This document shows, in pieces, positions 34,166-46,279 of a DNA stretch of 64,000 nt. The DNA lies in assembly GCA_011037195.1 (NCBI GenBank), contig JAAEAF010000623.1:124001-188000 (forward strand). Direction: 5' to 3'. Positions within the stretch are counted from its first letter, which is position 1. Each line of letters opens with the position of its first letter. The translations under genes were made by a program, and so were the position numbers. The notes beneath the pieces are model-generated. The model worked only from the letters and a program-made list of their open reading frames with translations, was not told the DNA's origin and ran no database searches. The stretch comes from Triatoma infestans. Lineage: Eukaryota; Arthropoda; Insecta; Hemiptera; Reduviidae.

Positions 34166-34581
34166 TGTATAATGGAAAAGTAACATTTTACTTTAAAGTA
34201 ACACTGGACTTTACACATAATATATAAAATGGTAGTGAGAGATTTAGAGTTAGTGTTGTAATTAGTGTGTATTTAGAGTTAGCGTTGTAACTGCTGTATA
34301 AACTGTTCCCTGTATGGGTAACGCCGCTGTATTTAAACAGAGTCTCCCTCTCTAGTCTGGTCTAAGTAGTGAGTGAGACTCTCAATTTTTGTGTGTGTCT
34401 CTCTCTCTCTCTACTTTAGATCTCTCTCTTCGAATCCTATTACAGCAGTCTAGAACAAAAATCCGGACCAGATTTGTTCCATATAAGATTCACAACATTC
34501 CGAACAAATCGTACAATAGCTTCAAGGTAAATAGCCTAAGCCTTACCCAGATATCCTGCACTGACGTCTAATTTCCCTACA
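34166..34581 (-). repeat. Possible solo LTR
   Basis: On the minus strand it starts TGTAGGGAAATTAG, echoing the TGTAGGGG start of the Gypsy LTR, has a TTTAAATA box in CTGTTTAAATACAGC, and contains GTGTAAAGTCC as that LTR does. It also holds a (TC)n run (34399-34412). No TSD or polypurine tract was found. Confidence 0.3.
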
Positions 34582-35222
34582 ACCCATTAAATCTGGCATT
34601 AGATGTTTCTGCCTTTGTTTCACAAACTCTAAAAAAGTATGTAAAATGTCTCTTTAATTGTAAGATGTCTCCTTAAATCACAATGATCCCCGGTAAGGAA
34701 TCCAATCAGAAGTCAAAGTGAGGTCCGAGAATAGCAAGCAACATCTCACTATTAACCATCAGAAAATCTTAGACTGCCAACAACTCAGTAACTTATAGAG
34801 ATGTATTATGTAAATCCGATCAAGCCTGAAAGCTTGACAGACGAGTCAAAACCAACAGCAGGCTTTGGGGTAATGCAAGGAATATATTTATGTACCCGTC
34901 TAGCGTTGTCCTGAATTAAGAAGAGTTCTCCTTTCCTCTGCAAACCTCATCGCTTTTTCTAAATTGCAGGCTTCTTTCTTTTATTGCAACTTGGTTCCCT
35001 TCAAGAATGCTATAATCACTGCGAGGTTCTGGTGTTAAAATCTCTTTGCGAATTAGACACATTTATTTGTATACTTTTGAATTAATCAACTCACTTGGAA
35101 ATGTTTGCAGGATTATATACAGTACAGCTTAATCATTTGGTAATAAATTTCAGTTGGTTCCACCAGAAAGTAGCAATCGTATCATTAAACTCTAGGCGCC
35201 TCTCTCCCTTTCATTGGTCTCG
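34582..35222. other. Spacer without recognised genes
   Basis: Near 34670-34760, sequence such as TGTCTCCTTAAATCACAATG and CGGTAAGGAATCCAATC reads like the reverse complement of N1, so a diverged minus-strand N1 fragment lies here. The rest is unassigned. Confidence 0.4.
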
Positions 35223-35785
35223 AGCCTGCTGTTGGCGTGACATCTGGCACATGTCTGTCAGGCTTCCAGTTATGGACAGCTTCACAGCATTCATCCTTAT
35301 GTATGAGCACAGCTGTTTGTCGGCAGTCCAAAATGCTCGACGTGGGTCCGGACAGGGCTATTAGTGAGACGTTGCTGAGTCTATCACGGAGCATCTGGTT
35401 GGATCCCTTACTGAACATTGTGGTTTAAGGAGATATCTCTACATAATGGGGCTTTTGCCGGATCCATTTTGTAGAGTCTGTGAGACAGAGGAGGAAAGAC
35501 TCATCCATCTTATGACTGATTGCCTGGATTATGAGGAAATTAGGTTCAGGATCTTTGGTCGGAACAGGATGTCTATGGAAGAGCCTAGGCCATTTCTCCT
35601 GAAGGTTATTATCCGATTTGTTCGGAGTAAGGTAAATCTTAGATGGATCAGACCCGGGTCTGGATATTTGCTGTAGATCCGGTTTGTTGTTTTTTTTCTT
35701 GGGATAGCTATATGGATCCAGTATGGCTTTAGATAGCCTAGGGTTTGGTCCCTCCCCACAGACAAATAATAATACTAATAATTTT
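35223..35785 (+). pseudogene. 5'-truncated non-LTR element, family N1, copy 2
   Basis: Aligns with 11207-11754 but is clearly diverged. The frame 35446-35676 encodes MGLLPDPFCRVCETEEERLI, HLMTDCLDYEEIRF and SGYLL, the same CCHC-like C-terminus. The 3' end GGTTTGGTCCCTCCCCACAG carries an AAT-rich tail at 35763-35782. A reversed R1-type 3' end joins directly at the tail. Confidence 0.7.
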
Positions 35786-36057
35786 TTTTTTTAATTTTTT
35801 TTATTTAAGAGTAGGTGAAATGCTTTTTACGCACAAAGTGCCGGACTCCCAACAAAATGCCTACCGGCTAAAACACCCCCCCTTCATCACCGGACCTAGC
35901 CTGGATTCACTTGTGCAGGCTATTAATTACATCAGGCTAGGCCCCTTCACATCCTCTAATTAGGGATTCACATCCTCTTCATCCAACTCCCTTTTTTTAC
36001 TCATTAAAACTTCTCTGGCGAAAGTTGCTACCGCTCTCCAATTCTCTCTGTTTGATA
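35786..36057 (-). repeat. R1-group non-LTR 3' UTR
   Basis: On the minus strand it has GGGTGTTTTAGCCGGTAGGC and GGGAGTCCGGCACTTTGTG, then an A-rich tail (plus-strand T-runs at 35783-35809). This wording matches the 3' UTR style of R1-group elements, which end in such G-rich GGTAGGC blocks. It fits the coding fragment at 36168-36540. Confidence 0.5.
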
Positions 36058-36167
36058 ATACTATTAGTGAGACGTTGCTGTGTCTAGCACGGAGCGTCTG
36101 GTTGGATCCCTTACTGAACATTGTGGTTTAAGGAGACATCTCTACATAATGGGGCTTTTGCCGGATC
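36058..36167 (+). repeat. Internal fragment of family N1 within the R1 fragment
   Basis: 110 bp (CTATTAGTGAGACGTTGCTG to GGGGCTTTTGCCGGATCCA) match 35358-35465 with a few substitutions. It lies between the R1-type coding fragment and the R1-type 3' UTR, in the opposite orientation. It has neither the element's 3' end nor a tail. Confidence 0.65.
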
Positions 36168-36540
36168 CACGCTTTGGAATCGGCCAGGAGTCCACCGGCC
36201 GACGCTCCCTCCAAATCCCTTCTGAGACGACCCCACCTTTCACACGCAAAAAAGGTGTGATGGGCATTGTCTCTCATCCCTGTACAATGGGGGCAGTTCC
36301 CTCCCAGCCTCTTGCCCATTTTCCGCAGATAATCTCGGAAGTAGCCGTGCCCACTGAGGAACTTGGTGAGATAGTAATCTACCTCGCCGAAAGACCTCCT
36401 GGTCCAGCTATTCACGTCCGAGATTAACTCAGCGGTCCACCTTCCTCTAGTCTCCTCCAGCCATGCAGTCTGCCATTCCGACATAGTAAGTAGCCGCTCA
36501 ATAATACTACTACTACTACTACTACTAATAATAATAATCA
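36168..36540 (-). pseudogene. R1-group non-LTR C-terminal fragment
   Basis: The minus strand encodes WQTAWLEETRGRWTAELISD, VDYYLTKFLSGHGYFRDYL and CPHCTGMRDNAHHTFFAC, then ERWGRLRRDLE. This is the region after the RT with the C-terminal CCHC zinc finger typical of R1-group elements. The frame then runs into the N1 fragment at about 36167, and its last residues come from that junction. (TAC)n and (TAA)n runs precede it at 36505-36537. Confidence 0.75.
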
Positions 36541-38287
36541 CTAAACTCTGTGCATCACTCAAACCTCGTCAAATAGATGTTTCAATCTGATGAAAGGGAA
36601 GCGAACTTATGTTATTAAAACGTCGTTATTCATTGATTTACACTTCTTATTTGTTTCACTGAATGACTTGCAGGTAGTTCAGTCACTAAATAAAAGTATC
36701 GTTACATCTGATTTTTTGCAACACAAATACATTTAAATAAATATTCATATTTTGATAATTCCTATTGAATGAAATTTCAATTAGTATCGTTTAAAGGGAA
36801 TATTTGGCATTTTCTATAAATAAATGGAAGTGATTAATTTAATGGAAATGTAATTAAAATCTTATGCGAAAGAGATGTTATAAATGGAATTTTAATGAAA
36901 CCAATTTCCCATTTTTAGTAATAACCGGAAAACCGGAATGGAGATTAATGCCTTTAATAGAGTTTTTATTCTTTGGTGTTTTTTTTTCAGTTTAAAAATA
37001 AAAATATAATAACTTCCGTTTTTTGTTTTTTCAATTTAGTGAAAGGAAGGATTTTACCATACATTCAGACGTGGAGAGGTGTACAACGTTTTTAGTAACA
37101 CCTGGAGAGAAATGCAACTTGCCTTCTCTACATTTTGTGCTTTTTTAAAAATTCATAGCCCATTACTGGACTACACCTACCTGGGCATTCTGATACGGCC
37201 AACATCTCCTCCATGTTGCATATTGCATTGAGTTTACCATTTGCATTTCGGTCCGGTTTTTTTGCGACTATGAAACAAGTGGATGGTGGTAGCGTAATAT
37301 CATTACATTCTGCTCTTTCTTACACAAGTTTCTTTATTTCTTGACAAGATCACTGTACCTATCTTCAGAGTTTAAAAAATAAAATTAATAGATAAACACA
37401 AAGGAATTTACTAATACACGTAAGTTATATTAACTCTTTTTATTAATATTTTTATTATCAGATTGTTTTCGATTTTTATTTAGAAGGATTGTATTAGAAT
37501 AACAGTTTTATTTGAAAAGAAATCAAAGAAATAAAAACAAAGTTGAAATAGTATTAGTCACGAATAAATAATCAGCAATCATTGTCATGAACAAAATTTA
37601 TGATGAATCATTCGTCATTAATAACTATTCTTTCATTCATACTAAAAGTAACGGTGTTATTATTTCAATTTTACTCTCTCATTGCTATAGAATGAAATAT
37701 TACCATCTTCTCAGAAGTCTGAAATTCAATTCACTTCTGGAAAATATTCTAGTCCATTGCATTGCTTCGGAAATTTGTTTTCAATTCAAAAAATAAAATT
37801 CACCGGTGAGATTGAAACGCCAGTTAATATTCTGTTTAAGTATTTCAAAGATATCTATCTGATTCGAAAATTTCAGACATTTATTACGCTGCATAGAATG
37901 TTGTAAAAAAAGGCGACTAAGAACAAGTTCCCACTTGGTACGCGCCAGTCACTTCACATATCCTTTATTATGTACAAATTTACGTAATCTGCTTCCTTAC
38001 TTTCTTTGGATGCAATGACTTCTTATGAGGGATTCATTAATAATTCCCAGGGAGCGATCATTGGGTAAATAAAAACCCAACCAAATTGCACACTTTCTTT
38101 CTTTCTTTGCCCTATTTTGGTGTTACTACATTAAAGAGCGAAATGGACCATTTGGCATCTGCAAGTTAGCAGGAAGATAAGATAGCTCTTACTTGATCTG
38201 CTTATGAGATAGAAAAAGTAAAAAAGAATATGATAAAGAACCTCTAAGTATTCTTTGATTTCCTGTTCACTATCCGTTTACTTAAAT
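36541..38287. other. AT-rich region without recognised genes
   Basis: Several short open frames show no motif. No terminal repeats were recognised. Confidence 0.45.
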
Positions 38288-38298
38288 AATTGTATTTG

Positions 38299-38526
38299 GG
38301 AGGGAAGGGAATAGCTAAGTGGTTAGCGTACTGGACTTTCACGCATAGGACCCGGGTTCGAATCCAGCTGTGCTATCCTTAGATTTTTTTTCTTCCTAGG
38401 AGCCTCTACAGCTCACTAGCCGGTGATGCACAGTGTTTTCTGTAACGAGACGGAGGTCGGCAGTGCACTGACAAGGTGCCGGGCGCCAATGACCACAGAT
38501 GTTGACGCACCTTTAATAAAAAAAAA
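38299..38526 (+). mobile_element. tRNA-derived SINE, family S1, copy B, with TSD
   Basis: The 11-bp flanking direct repeat AATTGTATTTG / AATTATATTTG (38288-38298 and 38527-38537) has one mismatch. The tRNA-like head has A box TAGCTAAGTGG (38312-38322) and B box GGTTCGAATCC (38355-38365, a perfect consensus). The body has TCTTCCTAGGAGCCTCTAC, and the 3' part GCGCCAATGACCACAGATG ends in a poly-A tail. The head could be mistaken for a tRNA gene but lacks an intact cloverleaf context and is followed by the SINE body. Confidence 0.85.
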
Positions 38527-38537
38527 AATTATATTTG

Positions 38538-39050
38538 AAGACATGAATTACTCAAAGTTATTCATGAAGTGGTAGGTATGTCCTTTCTCTCGGTAGGAGT
38601 CCATGCCCTCTCACCTTCTTTCTCACTAGTCAGCGAATAATAAGAGATAATCCTGATAGTGAGTATAACTCTCGGTTACAGGCCAATGTCTTCTTAAGAA
38701 AAACATCATGTTGGGTTACAGCAGACCAAATTTTTGAGAAATGTTTCATAAGTTTTTTCAAGTTTAATTAGGAATGTCTTCAACAGCAACGTAGCTTATC
38801 ATTAATGGAGGCAGAGTTGAGCTGAGAGTGAAGTCTATGAGGACAACAATAATGGCTCAGTGGTGATGTGAAATTCTGGCGAGTGCTATAGATATATTTT
38901 TAATTTTTGTGTAAACACTTGTCGAAAAAATTGATGTTAACATTGTTCTTCGTAAAAAAACTAGAAGATATGATGAATTAATGGCAATTATGTAGTAAAA
39001 ATACAGAATCTGCATGATATGGTTTAGTTGAAATCCGTGAATACTACGCG
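38538..39050. other. Spacer without recognised genes
   Basis: No motif or repeat end identified. Confidence 0.4.
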
Positions 39051-40309
39051 CCACAGGAAGTATTGCGATCGTGTCAAATTGTTGGAAATTGAATTTTTCA
39101 CCGGAAATGCGTGTATTATGGTTCCCAGAGTACGAAAAAAATATATATAAATGATATAAACAAACGAAATATTCAAAAATGAAAAAATTGCAGGAATTAT
39201 ATTTTTCTTTAGTAATTAATTCATGGATAATATTTAACCCTACTCACCCGGAAACTCAAGTGTATTTCAAATTTTGCAGGAAGCCATTCCATTTAGTTAG
39301 CAACACCGCATTTGACAATAAGGTTTCAGTCAAAATTCATCAACCGGAAATGCGATTTTAATGCATAATTTTTTTCAGTTTTGCGCGATTTTCTCATAAA
39401 AAATGGTTCGTTGATTTTTTTAAAGATCTCTTTAAAATTTTTACACACGTAAATGCCTATCACTTTTATTTCAAATATTATTCAATGAAAATTGATTTTT
39501 CTAGTTTCCAGGGTATCATCACCGCGTCTGGGATATCCCAAGCTTTCCTCTAATTTCACCAATCCAGTGCCATGTATGGTTCTACGTAATACTATAATAC
39601 ATTACGGGCATTACTACAAAACCAAAATCGAAGAAAAGTGGTTAGCCAAAAGTGCAATTTTAAGAGATTAGTGTTTTGAGTTCTTTGGATTTTTTTTTCG
39701 AAAGCGGCAGCAACGATTTTCTTTAAACATAAAATGCTAATTTCATAGTTATAAACTAATTAATTTTATTTGAATAATTTTTCCGGAAGAATTGATTTCA
39801 GGATGTTTTGACGAGGTATTTATCTACAACTTAAAATTAAAATTTCGGATGTTGTATAGATACAAAATATTGGCACTGACTTCTGGACTACAATGTAATT
39901 ATCCAACTCTTCCTTAGAGTACGTATGCATACTTACCACCTCTAAATTTAATTAGAACAAATGACCAAAATTTAAATTTAAATGAAAATTGCCTATTTTT
40001 GCCAATTATAAACTGCTGCACAAAAGTATTGCATAAAATTTTAAAATGATGTAATTTGAAGTTACAGACTATTACTGTAATTTTTTTTTTTTTTTATACA
40101 ATCGTTGTAAATGAACTCTGAACCAAAGAGAAATAAGAGACTGAACCCATTTGCTTATGTTTTTAAGTGACTAATTCACTGATCTCTTGAAAATACAATA
40201 ATAATTCCAATTCTTCATTTTCACTGTTTCTGGTAATTTCTCTCTCCTACACATTTTTGTTTAGTTTTTTCTTATCAGTTCTTTATTTTTTCGCTTTTAG
40301 TTCTTAACA

Positions 40310-41330
40310 TGCCTCTTCATGGTAATTATTCCGAAGAAATTGCAGTACGTGTGGTGACATTACATGAGGAATGGCTAAATCAAGCAACAATTGCTCAGAA
40401 ACTACGACATCCATTGTCTAAAGAATTTTAGCATGCCATAGGGAGACTGGTAGCTACTCCCGACGGTATGTTAAGGGCCGCCCTAATTTTAACCCGGACA
40501 GATGAGAGAGATTTATTCAGCTGAATGCCTTACGGAACAGGTTTGTCACTAGCTATCAATTACGTCACTTGATCGCTCCGTAATGTCCATACTACAAATA
40601 GGACAGTCAGAAGAAGGTTAAATGAAGCAAACTTGGATTCCAGGATACCCGCTACTGCCCCTTCTTCTCACCAGAGCACATAGAGTCGCCAGACTGCAAT
40701 ATTCACGAGAACATGTCAATTGGACAGAAGGATTGGAGACGTGTTTTATTCACAGATGAGTCGAGATTCACCCTACATTCTCCAGATGGAAAATGAGAAT
40801 TTGGAGGCGTCAAGGTGAGAGATATGCAGAGGCTAACATTTCTCCAAGAGTGGCTTTTGGTGGAGGCGGTGTTATGATTTGGGGAGGCATAAGTTTTGAC
40901 GGACGTACAGACTTACATATCGTGGAAAATGGGACGCTAAATGCCCGGAAGTACCTTGAAGAGGTTCTTCAGCGATATGTTGTGCCAATTTCTGAAAGAG
41001 TCGGTGATGATTTTCTATTAATGCAGGACAATGCCAGATGTCATACTGCTCGAGTTATCCTTGAGTACCTACAGGATGTTGGGATTCGACGTTTGGTTTC
41101 TCCACCGAGAAGTCCAGATCTAAATCCAATAGAACACCTTTGGGACACAATTGGAAGACGGCTCAGACTTCGCCTGATTGCCCCTAGCACTCTCAGGGAG
41201 CTACGTACGGCAGTTATTGAAGAATGGAATGAGATTTCTCAAGAGGTTATCTAAAATCTAATCTCTTCAATGCCAAGGAGGCTTGCTGCAGTTATCAGAG
41301 CAAGAGGAAGTATCACTAAATACTGTTGAA
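40310..41330 (+). pseudogene. Tc1-type transposase (DD34E), broken
   Basis: Tc1 transposases bind the TIRs and cut and paste the element. The N-terminal part begins MPLHGNYSEEIAVRVVTLHE (about 40310), a helix-turn-helix-like start, and soon meets stops and frameshifts. The first catalytic Asp is in VLFTDESRF (about 40741-40767). A frameshift in an A-run near 40790 separates it from the open frame 40793-41254, which has [22 protein letters not shown], the second Asp in [11 protein letters not shown] and the Glu in NPIEHLWD. There are 34 residues between these, hence DD34E. Catalytic residues are intact, but at least three disruptions make it non-functional. Confidence 0.85.
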
Positions 41331-41500
41331 ACAAAATGAAGAAGTGATAATAAATAAGAACCATTTTAATTTTGAATTTTACAGATTTTTTTTTTTTTTT
41401 TTTTTAGCTTTATTTTCTATTCTGTGTAATAAAACCAGGTTTTTCTTAAATTTTGGGTAGTTGTTCTTTTTTTTCCTTTGGATTAGAGTTCAACAACATG

Positions 41501-42024
41501 GGCTTTCAGGCGTGGATGACCTCACAGCCTCATCCTTATGGATGAGTACAGTGGGTTGTCGGCAGTCTAAGATGCTCATTGGGGGCCCGGACAGAGCTTT
41601 GAGTAGCGGGGTCCGATGTCTTTCACGGACCTCCCTCAGACATCTGGTTGGATTCCTCACTGGGCATTGTGGTTTAAGGAGAGATCTATATAATGGGACT
41701 CGTACCTGACCCCTTTTGTAGAGTTTGTAAGACTGAGGAGGAAACACCCATGCATCTGATGACGAATTGTTTGGGTTGTGAGGAGATTAGGTTTAGGACC
41801 TTCGGCCGGAATAGCATATCGGTAGATGATCTTAAGCTGTGTCCTTTTAAGGTTTTGGTCCGATTTGTTCGGTCTGTGGTGAAACTTAGATGGTTAAAAC
41901 CTGGGCCTGAATTTTCGTTCTAGTCCCAGTGGTTGTTATTCTTTAGGAGTAGCTATACGGGCCCTGGGAGGCTTTGGATAGCATAGGGTTTGCCCTCCCC
42001 TTTTGTGAATAAAAATAATAATAA
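41501..42024 (+). mobile_element. 5'-truncated non-LTR element, family N1, copy 3, with 11-bp TSD
   Basis: A perfect 11-bp direct repeat TCAACAACATG (41490-41500 and 42025-42035) bounds 524 bp ending in an A/AAT-rich tail. The frame 41693-41923 encodes MGLVPDPFCRVCKTEEETPM and HLMTNCLGCEEIRF, almost identical to the copy at 11207-11754. The insertion lies in the 3' UTR of the Tc1 element, so it is younger than that element. Confidence 0.85.
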
Positions 42025-42176
42025 TCAACAACATGAATCCATAAAAAAAATACGAAAATACCTTGAAATACGAAAATTGCATTGAAATTTTATGCAATAC
42101 TTTTGTCCAGCAGTTTAATTGTATTAACGGTAGAGTAGAAAAAGTAGTGTGAGTGTCTCACACCAGATTTTTGTTG

Positions 42177-44380
42177 AAATCATTGAAAACATGTTAAAAT
42201 TATATGCGTTCAATTACATTCAGAGGTTCTCCGAACCTTTCTTTATATTAGGTATGTTGAAAATAATCCAACTTGTGTGTACGAAATTCTGTAAAATTAT
42301 TTATTACAATTTCTGCATGAGCTCCACATACGGCAGTTAAACCGAGGCGGATTAGACGGACCTCAGTACACCTGAATCTATAATGATATAAAATAATCAC
42401 TAGTATAAGAAAAATATAATTTGAATATTGTTTGTGAAATTTTCGCTCCACCAGCCTTTGGCCAGCACAGCGCAGGTTCAATATTTATTACTGAAACTTT
42501 CTTTTATTAAAAATGGGGGTTGCCAATGAAATTGAAAGTTTTTGACAATACCTTCATTATAAAAGTTTTCTTTTTTAATATACACGCTTCATTGGTCCAC
42601 AGGCTAATTTCTTTTTAGGAAATTTTATTCTTATTTCTGCACATTCCTCACTGCCACCCCACATTTTTTGGATGAATCTTAATTTCTTCTGTTGAACTGT
42701 CCTTTTATTTGTAATTCATAGATTTTGTATTGCACAATAAATTAATTACTGAGATCTGTTTAATTTGTATTATATCAGCCTAACAGAGGCTTAAGCCGTT
42801 TTTTTATAAACTAATTATCGAGAATAAATTCTGCAAATAATGTAACGTAATTTTTATTTAATTTTTTAATAACATATTTTTTTTAACGTTATTATATTTT
42901 TATTTAATAATTGTATCTCGTGCAAAGAAAATATAATAATGCAGAAGAACTTAAGAAAATATGGAGATGTGGAATTATCACTATTAGCAAAATACTCAAA
43001 AAGCTCAAAAATACTCTATTCCATATTGAAAATTGTTTCGAGGCGTCATGGACTATATAAGGAGCTATTTTTTCTTCGATGCTTCCTTAAATAAATGGTA
43101 TCGATTTTACACAATTTAAGGACTGCCAGAATTATAGAATATCAGAGAATTGAAGTTTCAATTGGCTTACTTTCAGATGTCATGCCATGCCTTAAAAAAC
43201 CAACATTTAAGAAACGCCTTAATTAGGGTATCAATGTTTTCAGGCTCAAGAAACACCTGCTGGATGTATGTTCACCCGCCAGTAGTATGTGAGCCCACAA
43301 TTGCGACGTTAAATAAAAGTTTATTTATTGATGAATGGTTTGATACTTTCATGTTGTAGAAAATCAGACTATATACTTGCATTGAAGTAGGTTGACTATA
43401 GTCTTTAGAATGTCAATGATAGAATTTCGCTGAAAGTTTTGAGGTATATATAATAATACTTCATTTAGATATCCTACTTTTCTATACCTCAAACTTTTTG
43501 AATGTCATTTTAATGTAATATATGATTAATTAATATTTTTCAAACATTATTCTAGTTGCCTCAAATCACTAGTATTACTTTTCTGATTTTTATAGGTCAA
43601 GCAAAAATGTATAATTAAGTAATAGAAGTTATTATTTAATAATCACAAAGGCAATATAGTGAATAACCCAAACGAATAACTAAAACTACTTTATTTTAAT
43701 CGAAATCATTCATAGAGAGAATCCAAGCAATAAAGAGAGTGTTCATTGAGAGTTCTCACAGAGGTATAATGGGAGGGTTCTATTTAGTTTTATCTAGAAA
43801 TGTGTGACCCATGATTCCATGGTAGGGTCTAGATACAACCTCTTCTTTTCTTATCTGCAACGAGAAGACTGTCAGCATCGTTATCTCCCTTGCAAGTTAA
43901 TCTTAGTTAATACCTAAGTTAAAAGATAACTTGGAGCAGGGATTCTTTATCTTTTTTATACTAGGCATCCCTTTGCTGGAAAGGTAAAGGGCATGGTCCC
44001 CTTCTCGGGAATGTATTTAAATTCTTAAAATAGAAACATAAAAGAAGCTATTTATATAGAAATTTTGTTAGCAAAAAGCATTAGGATACAAAAAAATTTT
44101 TGCCTCTCCTTTAATGGATACATTAGCATATTATTATTTTGTGGCCTTGCTTTAAATGGTGTGAATCGATAATCGCATATTGCCAGCTAAAATATCTCGA
44201 AGATAGTAAATGATCGAAATTTGACACAATATTGACCTTTCTATTGAGGAAAAATTCTCAAATGGAACTAAATTTACTGTCAAAAATTCCGGCACTGCAT
44301 TAAGAAGGCGCCGCAGTGACTGGGGGGGCACAATATATCTTTCAGGTAACAGTGCCTTATCCCTCCTAATAACAGTCTAC
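42177..44380. other. AT-rich region without recognised genes
   Basis: No conserved motif in the short frames; no terminal repeats identified. Confidence 0.45.
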
Positions 44381-44389
44381 TTCTAGTGT

Positions 44390-44790
44390 CTAGTTTAGCA
44401 TATTGGGAAACTCACAGTCAGTATTATAATGAATGTGTTAGGTGGAGAGAATTTAGGTCTGGTTGATGATATAAGAAGAAGACTTGGTTAACACTGGTAC
44501 CTTAAACAAAGGTAGAGTGGTATGAAAATGACACGTAGTGATTGAATGTATTGAACTGAATTGAATTATGTCCATCGCTATATTTATACAGTTTCTCCTA
44601 TTCCAGTCCGAGAGAGTGATTTTGGGTTTTGCTCTTTATCTCTTTGGCTGTTAAGCTTTTCTTTGGTTGCTATTACAGTATCCATATACTCACTAACACA
44701 TTGTCCACACTTTACAGACGGCTGCATTCTCTGGGACAAACACTAACACTCAAAAGGGAGCCACAATGGATCTCTTAGGTTGCAGTGGAT
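44390..44790 (-). repeat. Possible LTR-like segment
   Basis: On the minus strand it has a TATA-type box in CTGTATAAATATAGCG, a GC-richer stretch upstream, and a TCAGTTCAATACATTCAATC stretch downstream resembling LTR R/U5 sequence. No ends or TSD were found, so this is only a suggestion. Confidence 0.2.
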
Positions 44791-44984
44791 TTAATGTTAT
44801 AGGTTACTTGAATCTGTCGGCCAAATGAATGCTGCATTATCTTTGATTTCATAGAAATTGTCCAGTGATACGGACATCGTCTTAAAATGCTATTTAAGTT
44901 TATTATACGATATTATCATCTATATAATATTAATTACAATTAAATTGTGGCCATAATTCCTGGTTTGAAGGAAATCCAAAGTGC

Positions 44985-45140
44985 GATTTATTCTGGTGAA
45001 AACTTAATTTAGTAAATTTGACACTTCCGCGATATATTCTCTTACTGAGAAGAAAAAAAAAAAATCTGGTGTGAAACACTCACACGACTTTCTCTTACTC
45101 CTTTCAATATAATTAGATTAAAAATAACAAATTTTCTTTA
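44985..45140 (+). repeat. F2 repeat, 5'-end fragment
   Basis: Contains AAATCTGGTGTGAAACACTC and ACACGACTTTCTCTTACTCC, the F2 5' end, preceded by a short F2-like piece (CTTCCGCGATATATTCTCTT). Confidence 0.6.
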
Positions 45141-45344
45141 AATTTGAAATTTTACGTATTTGTCCCTAACATAAATGTAGAGAGCCGGTGGGGGAACAAG
45201 TACCAACCTACTAGTCTTGGCAGATAGAGAAGTGATGATTATATAATGGCTCAGTAGAGTGCTCTAAAAACACTGAACCATCTACATATAAACATTGAAA
45301 TTAACGCCAGAAATTCTGCTCAACTATCCAAAATATATATATAT

Positions 45345-45945
45345 ATATATATTACTACCCCTAGTAAGAGGAAGTATTGTAATCGTGTCAAATTTTCTAA
45401 ATCGATTTTTCACCGGAAATATCCGTTTTGAGTACCCTGAGTCCAAAAAAGTGGTTTTCAGCAAATAGTCTTTGTGTGTGTGTATGTATGTATGTATGTA
45501 TGTGAACAGCATAGCTCAAAAACGAAAAACTATAGAAAGTTTGAAACTTGATATTGCGTTCAGGTATCACCATGGGATCTGGACAGTACGTTACTTGTCA
45601 AAATACTTTCACCCGCGAGTACCACTTTGCTTTTTTTTTAAGTTTTTGCGATTTTCTCAAAATTGACCCCGACAATTATCTTCAAACTTCATATACCAAC
45701 TACACATACATTGAGCTACAACTTTTATTTGAAACATTTCTCCGGGAAAATTCATTTAAAGGCACTTTTCGAGTAGGATGTGGTTAGGTTTTTATCTAAA
45801 ATGCTATTTCAGTTTATTAGACAATTCTGTCATCTAAATAATCTTAACTAGAATTAAATATGTTGTTGAAATTGCGAGTTTGAAAAAATCGGATGACAGA
45901 AGTGCGTTTAAATTACCACTTTACTAAATAATTTGTTAACTTTTT
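45345..45945 (-). repeat. F2 repeat copy, reverse orientation
   Basis: Begins with the reversed 3' end (CTAGTAAGAGGAAGTATTGT, AATCGTGTC, TTTTCACCGG, CCCTGAGTCC), a (TG/TATG)n tract at 45471-45502, then AGCTCAAAAACG and module landmarks to about 45945. It follows a (TA)n run at 45332-45350. Confidence 0.65.
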
Positions 45946-46103
45946 TGCTGCTCAACTATCCGAAATATATATATATTTTTACTACCCATTGTATTGTAAG
46001 AGGAAGTATTGTAATCGTGTCAAATTTTCGATATCGAGTTTTCACCGGATATCCGTTTTGACGTTCCTGTACCCAAAACAGTGGGTTTCAACAAATGGTC
46101 TTT

Positions 46104-46141
<38 letters not shown>

Positions 46142-46279
46142 TAGTTGTCCACTTTTCTCAAAAATTGCTCCAACGATTTTCTTGAAACTTCCTATATTAA
46201 CTACACATACAATATTCTACAACTTTTATTTAAGGCATTTCTCTGGGAATTCATTTAAAGGCACTTTTAGTGGTGGGGG

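Larger units (their letters stand above)
40011..42115 (+). mobile_element. Tc1-type DNA transposon with TIRs and TA target site
   Basis: Terminal inverted repeats of about 33 bp with two mismatches (AACTGCTGCACAAAAGTATT at 40011; complement of AATACTTTTGTCCAGCAGTT ending at 42115) are flanked by TA on both sides (40009-40010 and 42116-42117), the Tc1/mariner target duplication. The transposase is broken. Without the nested non-LTR copy (41501-42024 and its TSD) the element would be about 1.57 kb, a normal Tc1 size. Confidence 0.85.
39052..42176 (-). repeat. F2 repeat copy, reverse orientation, hosting a Tc1 element
   Basis: The reversed 3' end GGAAGTATTGCGATCGTGTC is followed by a TTTTCACCGGAAAT-like segment (39052 on). 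Modules follow with GGTTAGCCAAAAGTGCAATT (39640) and ATTAGAACAAATGACCAAAA (39950). After the Tc1 insertion (40011-42115) the copy resumes with AGTGTGAGTGTCTCACACCA, the F2 5' end, finishing at 42176. Confidence 0.6.

Noticed and set aside
38312..38365. Functional tRNA gene
   Set aside because: A and B boxes are good, but the sequence continues into a SINE body with TSDs and a poly-A tail, and the same body occurs reversed at 7792-7985.
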